Shown here one piece after another: positions 56,041 to 64,000 of a stretch of DNA of 64,000 bases (position 1 is the first letter of the stretch; each line of letters begins with the position of its first letter). The notes beneath the pieces are model-generated. The model was not told the DNA's origin. It was given only the letters and a program-made list of their open reading frames with translations, and did not search any database. A program made the translations under genes and the position numbers. The stretch is from contig CM061067.1 in the NCBI GenBank assembly GCA_030762895.1, positions 170,808,518 through 170,872,517 on the forward strand. The letters run 5' to 3'. Origin of the DNA: Sophora flavescens. Lineage: Eukaryota; Streptophyta; Magnoliopsida; Fabales; Fabaceae.

Positions 56041-58646
56041 CTTTACAGAGTCACATACTTCTGAGAATTCGGGAACCATTGCGTGACCTAGGAAAGGTGA
56101 CACCAATCAAACCTGAGTTCACAATACCAGATCTCGGACCAGGAAGGCATGGATTGGGGTATCAACCTTACTTGGCAGAAAAGATGAAATTCATGACACT
56201 CGAAAACAAGAAAGGAGAAAACGATGAGAGAAAGTATCTTCCCCTTCTGATAGAGACTTTCCCAGTAGCTGCTAAAGTTATCAGTCCTGAAAAATTATTT
56301 TCCCCTCACTTCACTATCCGCACACTTGAAGAGGAGCTGAACGAGAACCATTTCATCTATCTCCCTGCTAGCAATGAAGTTCTCAATAATTGGTGATCTG
56401 AACCATTTGTTGGTGTTATTTCCATGAGGTAATTATCTTATTGTACTAAATATGAACTGATGTTTACTTTGTTTGAGACATGAATGAGAATGTATCACTT
56501 TGTCTAGTGTTTTCCTTTTGGTTCCATCGTTTCACCCTCTTTCATTTCTTTACTTTGTTTAAGCTTTTCTTTCATGATTAAGACTCTCGCCTATACTTCT
56601 CCTATTTTCAACTTTTTCTTCCAAGAATACTTCTTCCACTAAAGATTTACCTCAGGAGAGGAACTTTGAAAATTCATTTATTGATTCCCTCACGGCCATT
56701 GATGAATACAACCTTGAATCCGATGAGGAAGAAGAAGACATTGAAGAATTCATAAAGATGGTGAAACGGTCAGAAGAAGGGATTAGCTCGAATGATGAGG
56801 TTGCAGAGGTGATCACTATGGGAACCAAGGAAGACAAAAAGGAGTTGAAAATAGTGGATAACCCAGAGCGTGAAGAAATGGTTGCACTATTCAAAGAGTA
56901 TCTGGACGTTTTTGCATGGTCCTACAGAGATATGCCAGGTTTAGATCCTGAGATAGCATCACATAAAATTCCCTTATACCCAGATGTGGTTCCAAAGAAG
57001 CAAAAATTAAGGAGGATGCATCTGAGATGTTGCTGAAGATCAAGGAAGAAGTGACCAAGCAGTTAGAGGCTGGCTTTCTGGAAGTAGATGGACACCCGGA
57101 ATGGGTAGTTAATATTGTTCCAGTACCAAAGAAGCATGGAAGGGTCAGAATGTGTGTGGACAACCGAGATCTGAACAAAGCCAGTCCAAAGGATGATTTC
57201 CCGCTACCTCATATTGATGTCCTTATAGACAGTACAGCCAGAAGTCATAGGTTTTCTTTCGTGGATGGGTATTCTGGGTATAATTAGATCCGCACGGATG
57301 ATGATGACAAAGAAAAGACAACTTTTATCATTCCTTGGGGAACTTTTTGTTACAAAGTGACGCCTTTTGGGTTGAAGAATGATGGGGCCACTTACCAACG
57401 TGCTATGGTAGCATTGTTCCATGATATGATGCATAAGGAGGTAGAGGTATATGTTGATGATATAATGGCTAAGTTCAAGGAAGAAGAAAGCCATGTAGCA
57501 GTTTTACAAAAGTTGTTCGAGCGGAAGCCTTTGACAAAATAAAGGCATATTTACTGAATCCCCCAGTATTGGTACCACCTACCCAAGGTCGTCCATTGTT
57601 ACTCTATCTCACTATATTGCCAACCTCAATGGGGGCAATGCTGGGACAACATGATGAATATGGCAGGAAAGAGCAGGCAATTTACTATCTGAGTAAGAAG
57701 TTTAATGCCTGTGAGGCTCGTTATATGGCAATCGAGAAGACTTGTTGTGCACTAGTGTGGACCTCCAGAAGACTCAGACAATACATGTTATATCACACCA
57801 CTTGGCTAATTTATCGAATGGATCTTTTGAAGCATATCTTCGAAAGTTCTCATATCTCCTTAAGAGTTTCGAAGTGGCAATGATATTGTCAAAGTTTGAC
57901 ATCAAATACGTGACTCAAAAGTCCATCAAAGGAAGTGTGATTGATGATCATTTAGCAGAAAATCCTCTTGAGGATGGATGGCCTGTCAACTCCGAGTTCC
58001 CAGATGGAGAGATAATGTCCCTTGAGGAAGATGAAGAACAGGAAGATGTGTGGAAGATGTATTTTGATGGAGCAGTCAATATGCATGGCAGTGGTATAGG
58101 AGTAGTGGTTATCTCACCAAACGGCAAGTAGTACCGGTGGATTGTAAAGCTGAAATTTGAATGTACGAATAATATTGCAGAATACGAGGCATGCGCTAGT
58201 GGATTACAAATGACACTTGAACTTGGTATAAAGCAATTGAAAGTCTTCGGGGATGCAGCTCTAATCATTTACCAAGTCAATGGCGAATGGCAAACCAAAG
58301 ACTCCAAGTTGATTCCATATCAGAAATACTTGACTCAGTTGATTGCGAAGTTTGACGAGATTACTTTCTCGCATTTAACTCGAGACAAGAATCAATTTGC
58401 TGATGCTTTAGCCACACTAGCTGTCATGACCAAGCTGGACATCCATACTAATGTCCAATCCATCCAAGTTAGAGTGCAAGATGAACCACATCTTTGTGCC
58501 CACGTGGAAGGAGAACACGATGGTAAGCCTCGGTATCATGATATCAAGCAATATATTCAGAACAATAAATACCCAGCAGAAGCGAGCGAAGTAAATAGAA
58601 ATACCATCCAAAGACTGGCTATGACCTTTTTCTTAAGCAAGGAAGT
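56041..58646 (+). pseudogene. Ogre ORF2: reverse transcriptase and two RNase H domains, gag-protease missing
   Basis: The first segment (to 56396) has GLGYQPYLAEKMK, a G-patch-like remnant seen after protease in Ogre. From about 56640 the polyprotein reads FAWSYRDMPGLDPEIASHKI, then, after a shift at 57020, EEVTKQLEAGFLEVDGHPEW, RVRMCVDNRDLNKASPKDDF, TFCYKVTPFGLKNDGATYQR and the catalytic YVDDIMAKF (about 57450). The first RNase H (AIYYLSKKFNACEARYMAIE) is followed by a second, archaeal-type one (MYFDGAVNMHGSGIGVVVIS, NNIAEYEACASGLQM, FADALATLAVM). This double arrangement marks the Tat/Ogre lineage. Stops at 57286, 57541 and 58131 and other shifts kill it. Integrase is displaced beyond the Athila insertion. 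Confidence 0.85.
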
Positions 58647-58867
58647 TGATAAGCCTCTGGCTCATCTAGTTTTATGGCTAGTATGACCAGGGTTTTGTGC
58701 TAATTATATCCTATTTTCACCCAAATTAGATTAGATTGTCCTCAAGCAAGGTTTTGAGTCTCTAAAGTAGTTTTAGGTTAATTTAGCCAGTTTTGAGTCA
58801 AATAATGCACTTATAGCTATTTCTTTGTTTTCAGGTTAAGTAGAAGTTGAGAGAATAAGGAAACAGG

Positions 58868-59205
58868 GGATTCGCCTCGCGAGAGTTTTTCTCGCCTCGC
58901 GAACCTGAAAGCCAGCAGAACAGTGAAAATGACATCCTCTCTGGGTTCGCCCCCGCGAACAAGACCTTGCCTCGCGACCCTGAAGGATGACTGTTCCAGA
59001 AATATGCAAGCTCTCGGGGTCGCCTCGCAAATAACTTCTTCGCCTCGCGATAATGGAAGTCATAAAGCATCACGGTTGGCCCCTGATGTTCATAACGAGC
59101 GTAATAAGAAGACTCTTCAGTTCTTCACCCCGCGAGAAGACCAAACTTTGCTGACTCTTCATGATATTCGCCTCGCGAATGATGGCTCGCCTCGCAAGTG
59201 GGCTA
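58868..59205 (+). promoter_or_regulatory. CpG-rich paired palindrome motifs upstream of TATA (Athila LTR)
   Basis: At least nine units of CGCCTCGCGA or close variants are arranged largely as pairs: ATTCGCCTCGCGAGAG with TCTCGCCTCGCGAACC, TTCGCCCCCGCGAAC with CTTGCCTCGCGACC, and ATTCGCCTCGCGAATG with GCTCGCCTCGCAAG. A CATCACGG...TGATG module sits between pairs at about 59068. The last unit ends about 25 bp before TATAAAAG. Confidence 0.78.
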
Positions 59206-59219
59206 AATTTCTGAAGAAG

Positions 59220-59227
59220 TATAAAAG
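59220..59227 (+). promoter_or_regulatory. LTR TATA box
   Basis: TATAAAAG lies directly after the CpG-rich array, as in the sister LTRs. Confidence 0.75.
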
Positions 59228-59786
59228 CTGTTCTGGGCAGATTGAAAAGACTTTTGCTTCTCCATTGTTCTGTTTTACATATTTTTCTGTGTGTATTTCG
59301 TTTTCACGGAGAACTAAATTTCATAGATTAATCTATTGTAATTGATTTTCACCGTACTTGAGGTTCTGTAATGTCTGTTTTGTATGTTTTTCCCTTTTCA
59401 ATGCCATGTTATACATTTCTGTTTGTTTAATTCAGGAGTGTATAGTGTTGTGTTGATTCATTTCAGTGATGTTATGTTCCTATACTTAATCGCGTTTGTT
59501 TAATTCGCGTGTGTTCATTCATGTTCGTTTAGTTCATGAGGGCTTAACCCCGTTTGTTTAATTCAGGAATAGGAACATATATCCGTAGTAGCGATTTCGT
59601 TTGTTAATTGTTACTACAACTGAAAGGGGAATAGAATCTGCTTAGGGCTTGGGATTACATGAACCGATGATAGTTGTGAAATCAAGAACAGTAGATTAAT
59701 CATTTTTGGCCATTTGATAACCTCTTTGAACTGCCTTGTTTTACTGCTCTGTTATTACTTTGTTTTCTTATTTGCATCCCAATCCA

Positions 59787-59788
59787 CC

Positions 59789-59819
<31 letters not shown>

Positions 59820-59822
59820 AAA
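59787..59822. repeat. Homopolymer C23-A13
   Basis: A run of C followed by A lies in the R/U5 part of the LTR. Lengths of such runs are prone to sequencing error. Confidence 0.85.
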
Positions 59823-59947
59823 CTGATTTTTGTGAAAAATAACACTTTAAGAGTCCTTGTGAGACGACATCCGAGTTGTCGCCCTAAACTACAGTTTTAA
59901 AACCCTCTCGTTCTTTTTGGCGCGCGTCTTGCGACAAAAACCAAAAT

Positions 59948-59965
59948 TGGCGCCGTGTTTGGGAC
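59948..59965 (+). promoter_or_regulatory. Primer binding site of the Athila element
   Basis: TGGCGCCGTGTTTGGGAC matches the start of the TGGCGCCG site used by Athila elements. Confidence 0.75.
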
Positions 59966-60040
59966 TCTGGTTTGTTATTTTTCACATTTTGTTTTCTTCT
60001 TTTCTTTCTTTTATTTTCGTTTTTGTTTTGAATTGGTCTG

Positions 60041-61300
60041 GCTACTAGGTCTAATTGCCCTGAATTGTGTGATTTTGATCCTGAAATTGAAAGAACACTG
60101 CACACACGCCGTAGAGAATTTCGGGCTAGCACTAGTAGTGATTCTAATTCCAAAACTGTTTTTGACACTATGGGTGACCAAAGGACATTAAGACAACTTG
60201 CTGCCCCGATGTTAACTATAATGGATTGTGCATTGAATATTCCGGTGTTGTTACCCCTTTTGAATTAAAATCTGGTCTAATCCATTTGTTGCCAAGGTTT
60301 AATGGTCTTGCGGTGAGGACCCACACAAGCATCTGAAGGAATTTCGGGTTGTCCGCTCCACAACCTTGAGACCGAGAGGAGTAACTAAAGATCACATTAA
60401 GTCGAGAGCCTTCCGTTTTCACTACGAGGGGAGCTGCAAAGGATTGGCTGTTATATCTCCCGCCAAATTCCATTACCACTTGGAACGATTTGAAAAGGCT
60501 CTTCTTAGAGAAATACTTTCCTGCTTCCAGAGCTGCATCAATTAGGAAAGAAATATGTGGAATCGAGGCAGGAAATGAGTCATTGGTGAGTATTGGGAGA
60601 GATTCAAGCGAGTTGATATCCGATTTGCCCCAAAGATCGAGTTTACGAACGACTTCTTATCCAGTACTTTTATGAAGGTTTACTGCCGATGGATAGGAAT
60701 ATTTTGGATGCTGCTAGTGGGGGAGCGCTTGTTGATAAGACCCCAGCTGCTGCCAAGCAACTCATTGAAAATGTCACTGAACTCCCAGCAGTTTACCACC
60801 AGGAGAAATTCTATTGAGACAAGAGGTGTGCACGAGGTCCATAGCTCTCCTTCCAACCAGGCCCTTAAGGATAGAATGGATAGGCTCACTTCCTTGGTAG
60901 ACAAAATGGCAATGGATAGGGTTCAGCCGGCAAGGTTGTGTGGCATGTGCAGTTCTCCTGAGCACCCATATGAGGCATGCCCTATTCTGAAGGAAGAGTC
61001 AAGTACTGATTTGCCTCAGGCTTATGCAGTCCATCCTTATAATCAAGGCGGTCGAAACCGATACAAGACTCTCGGACCTCTCCACAAATAGGTACCATCC
61101 CAATTGGAGGAATCATCCTAATCTGCGGTATGGGAACTCATCCCAACAACAACCGATGGCAGCACCACATAATCCTCCCCAATTGACTACTTATGTACCT
61201 TCTGGACCTTCCCTAGAGGATATGATCAAGCAAATGGCTGCAAATAACCTCCAGTTTCAGCAGAGTTGGACCGATCTCGGCCCGCGAATGAGATGCTAGC
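60041..61300 (+). pseudogene. Athila gag, several frameshifts
   Basis: Coding similarity begins near 60041 (ATRSNCPEL, with CTG in the place of the usual start ATG). It continues CDFDPEIERTLHTRRREF and MGDQRTLRQLAAPM. The capsid part (FNGLAGEDPHKHLKEF; WNDLKRLFLEKYFPASRAAS) lies in other frames. A Cys/His cluster CGMCSSPEHPYEACPIL (about 60940) fits the Athila gag zinc finger. Four or more frame breaks are visible (near 60270, 60400, 60600 and 61090). Confidence 0.8.
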
Positions 61301-61309
61301 ATTCAAGAT

Positions 61310-62413
61310 TTGAGGACACATATTGGACAGCTTGCCACATCCATAAACAATTTACAGCAAGCTCAAGGATCCAGTCAACTGCCGGCACAACCAGTGATAA
61401 ATCCCAATGCCTCCAATCCTAATGTGAGTGCCATATCTCTGAGATCTGGAAAAGTTGTTGAGGCATCCTCTGAGAAAAATGAAGAAACTGTTGAGGTAAC
61501 TCCGGAGCCTTCAGTTGATGTTGAAGTTGAGAAGGTGTACATTCCACCGATCCCCTTCCCACACAGAGTTCAGAAAAATAAGAAGATTGGTGGTGAAGAT
61601 AAGGAGAAGGAAATTCTTGATGTTTTCAGAAAGGTAGCTGTGAATATTCCACTTCTAGATGTGATCAAGCAGGTGCCCAAGTATGCAAAATTTCTGAAGG
61701 ATCTATGCACCAACAAGAGGAAGTTGAAGAATAATGAGAGGGTTTATTTGGGAAGAAATGTTTCAGCTCTTATCCAGTCTAGGCCTGCACCAGAAAGAGT
61801 TGCTGTTATAGCCCCTACTTAGGCATTACCACAGAAGTGCAAGGATCCAGGCACTTTCACTATTCCATGCACTATTGGGGACAGGAAATTTGAAAATTGC
61901 ATGCTGGATTTGGGAGCCTCGATAAATGTCATGCCCACATCTATTTTTAATAACCTTGATCTTGGGCCTTTGCAGTATACAGGTCTCACCATCCAGTTGG
62001 CTAACAGGACCAGTGCCCGCCCCATGGGAATGGTAGAAGATGTGCTGGTGCAAGTTGATGAGCTGATTTTCCCTGCTGACTTCTACATCCTAGACATGGC
62101 AGGGGAGACACATTCCAGTAGATCACCAATAATCTTGGGCAGACCATTCATGAAGACAGCCAAGACTAAAATTGATGTGAATGATGGGACCATGTCTATG
62201 GAGTTTGGTGATATTGTGGCAAAGTTCAACATCTTTGATGCAATGAAACACCCACTGGAGGAGCACTCGGTTTTCCAATTAGAGCTACTTTCTGAGATCA
62301 TTGATGATACCCATGAGGACCTTGTTTCAGATTTCCCATTTATTTCTGGTTTTGATGATTTATATTCATGTACTAACTGTCTCGACACTAACCCGTATCT
62401 TTGTTTGTCTTGA
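61310..62413 (+). pseudogene. Athila gag C-terminus and aspartic protease
   Basis: The segment starts with LRTHIGQLATSINNLQQAQG and SAISLRSGKVVEA, conserved in Athila gag, then FRKVAVNIPLLDVIKQVPKY. After a stop at 61820-61822 the frame continues into the protease: CTIGDRKFENCMLDLGASIN with DLGAS as the active-site version, then SPIILGRPFMKTAKTKIDV. It ends at TGA 62411-62413. Only one stop interrupts about 1,100 bases. Confidence 0.85.
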
Positions 62414-62439
62414 GTTTCTTGATTCAACCTTGCGGGGTG

Positions 62440-63420
62440 ATAGTGATAGTGAGAGTGAAGCGTCATGCATTCAGCGAAGTCCTTGACATCCTGGCTACTC
62501 CCAATGTACCATCCGTTGAGCAGCCACCACCCTCCCTAGAGCTGAAGCCACTTCACGGGAACCTGAAGTATGCCTACCTGGAGACGAATGAAAAACTTCC
62601 AGTCATCATTTCCTCCGGCCTTGACTCGACCGAGGAAGCTAAGCTTTTAGAGGTTACAAGAAGCACAAGAAGGCTATTGGTTGGACCTTAGCCGACATTC
62701 CGAGAATTAGCCCTTCCGGATGTATGCACGAGAATTCTATTGGAGGATGGAGCTAAACCAGTAAGGCAGGCCCAAAGGCGGCTAAACCCATTGATTCTGG
62801 ATGTGGTGAAGAAAGAGGTGACTAAACTTCTGCAGGCAGGGTTCTACAGGCGCTTTATTAAGGACTTCATCAAGATAGCTCTGCCATTGTCAAACCTCTT
62901 TAAGAAGAATGATGCCATGTTCCATTTTGATGAAAATTGCAAGAAGGCATTTGACTACCGAAAAGAGCATTGACCTCTACCCCCATCATCCAGCCCCCCA
63001 GATCGACACTCCCTATTGAACTAATGTGTGATGCTTCCAATTTTGCTTTGTGGGAGCGGTTACGGCACAAAGGGTGGGCAAGGCTGCCCATGTAATTCAT
63101 TATGCTTCTAGGACATTAGATGCTTTGCACAATCGAATTACACCACCACCGAGAAAGAAGCGCTAGCTGTTGTGTTTGCACTTGATAAATTTAGGTCTTA
63201 TTTGCTAGGTTCAAAAGTTATTGTTTTCACCGACCATGCAGCTCAAGTACTGTTAAAGAAACCAGAAGCTAAGCCAAGACTGATCCGGTGGATGCTTTTG
63301 CTCCAAGAGTTCAATGTGGAGATAAAAGACAAGAGTGGAGCTGAAAATTTGGTAGCCGATCACTTGAGCCGAATAGCAAGGGATGAGGATCCTTCTCCCA
63401 TCCAAGATGACTTCCCTGAT
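62440..63420 (+). pseudogene. Athila reverse transcriptase (core deleted) and RNase H
   Basis: The N-terminal part reads LELKPLHGNLKYAYLETNEK, PVIISSGLDSTEEAKLLEV and, after a stop at 62689, QAQRRLNPLILDVVKKEVTK. It then jumps from LLQAGF directly to YRRFIKDFIKIALPLSNLFK at about 62840-62850, omitting the whole palm with YVDD. RNase H follows with CDASNFA, VIHYASRTLDA (shifted frames), TEKEALAVVFALDKFRSYLL, KVIVFTDHAAQVLLKK and ADHLSRI. Polymerase activity is impossible. Confidence 0.85.
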
Positions 63421-64000
63421 GAGAGACTTCTACATCTGTATGGGGTAACACCCTGGTTTGCTGACATAGTTAACTTTCTTGTTGCTGGTGTTGTTCCTGC
63501 AGGTACAAGTAGATCCAAGTTCCACAAGCTCAAGAGCGATGCAAAGTACTATGTGTGGGATGATCCGTACCTTTGGAAGTTTTGCAGTGATCAGGTTATT
63601 CGGAGGTGTGTCCCCGATCATGAGACAGAGTCCATCTTGCACTTTTCACATGCCTCTCAAGTTGGAGGACATTATGGACCACAGAGGACGGCAAGAAAAG
63701 TCCTGGATTCTGGGTTCTCACTGCCCACAATTTTTAGAGATGCCTATGAGGTTTACAGAAATTGCAAGGAATGTCAAACAGCAGGCCCTGCCATCACTCG
63801 TAGGAGTGAGATGCCTCAGCAGCCCATGCTTTTTTGTGAGGTTTTTGATGTGTGGGGGATTGATTTTATGGGTCCTTTCCCTGTTTCTTTTGGTTTCCTA
63901 TATATTCTTTTGGCTGTTGACTATGTTTCAAAGTGGGTGGAAGCAATCCCCACTAGGACTAACGATGCTAAAGTTGTTTCCAAATTTGTTAGGTCCAACA
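63421..64000 (+). CDS. Athila integrase, partial, open at window edge
   Basis: The same frame that enters RNase H at 63151 stays open to base 64000. It carries the H2C2 zinc domain (ILHFSHASQVGGHYGPQRTA, then YRNCKECQ) and the start of the catalytic core (VWGIDFMGPFPVSFGFLYIL, VDYVSKWVEAIPT). The first catalytic Asp is in GIDFMGP; the rest lies outside the window. This is the best preserved coding part of the element. Confidence 0.85.

Larger units (their letters stand above)
58647..59943 (+). repeat. Athila 5' LTR, 1,297 bp
   Basis: It ends at CCA 59941-59943, four bases before the primer site. It is of the same family as the solo LTR at 44941-46149. A C23 tract followed by A13 lies at 59787-59822. 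Confidence 0.9.
58647..64000 (+). mobile_element. Athila-type Gypsy retrotransposon, 5' LTR to integrase, defective
   Basis: The LTR start TGATAAGCCTCTGGCTCATC interrupts Ogre ORF2 right after its second RNase H domain; GAAGT at 58642-58646 should be one target copy. It is followed by LTR, TGGCGCCG primer site, gag, aspartic protease, a deleted reverse transcriptase, RNase H and integrase running off the edge. Gag and protease are of Athila type. Several frameshifts and the polymerase deletion make it non-autonomous. Confidence 0.9.

Noticed and set aside
5056..59205. CpG-rich motifs as bacterial DNA or contamination
   Set aside because: They occur within well-defined plant elements, in homologous positions of several copies.

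Overview
This is nuclear DNA from a flowering plant. It is AT-rich, with GT-AG introns, plant-type LTR retrotransposons (Copia, Ogre/Tat, Athila, probable Tekay-like), CACTA transposons, and one spliced cysteine-rich receptor kinase gene. A legume is my best guess, from the Ogre, SIRE-like and Athila mixture and the style of the kinase; the sequence does not prove it. I saw no tRNA, rRNA or CRISPR.

Layout. 1-6661: the 5' part of a minus-strand CACTA transposon (decayed TNP2 and TNP1-like genes, CpG-rich palindrome array, subterminal ACATCGGTT repeats). It sits inside the 3' end of an older CACTA element of the same repeat family (6662-7411). 8038-14843: a truncated Copia copy joined through a shared LTR to a nearly complete Copia element (LTR 9574-10005, internal, LTR 14414-14843). 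14844-18135: mostly empty, with two unidentified gene relics. 18549-24782: the one intact host gene, a seven-exon receptor-like kinase of 696 residues. Its 3.1 kb second intron carries a reverse-oriented phototropin exon. 25110-25870: a MITE-like element. 26763-33837: a complete CACTA element with an ATT target duplication, a TNP1-like gene, a Ulp1-like protease, and a duplicated captured promoter plus a 42-residue reading frame. 34131-36165: a LINE ORF1 relic. 36190-38090: a probable SIRE-type LTR. 39198-40135: a FAR1/MULE relic.

40145-64000 is a nest of retrotransposons. An Ogre-like element (LTR end 42280, ORF1, RT and two RNase H domains) was split at 43543 by a minus-strand element with a perfect AAAAG duplication (43543-53712). 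That element was then hit by a solo LTR (44941-46149, GTCAT duplication) and by a non-autonomous Athila-like element (46336-50775) carrying an unknown 267-residue ORF. A deletion removed most of its body. Ogre was also cut at 58647 by an Athila-type element that runs off the window and has lost its reverse transcriptase core.

The least explained signal is a set of CpG-rich palindromic modules. In the Athila-type LTRs, paired CGCCTCGCGA motifs end about 20-30 bp before a TATA box. A related TCACGGCC/GGCCGTGA module recurs in both CACTA elements, which are otherwise unrelated to the LTR elements.
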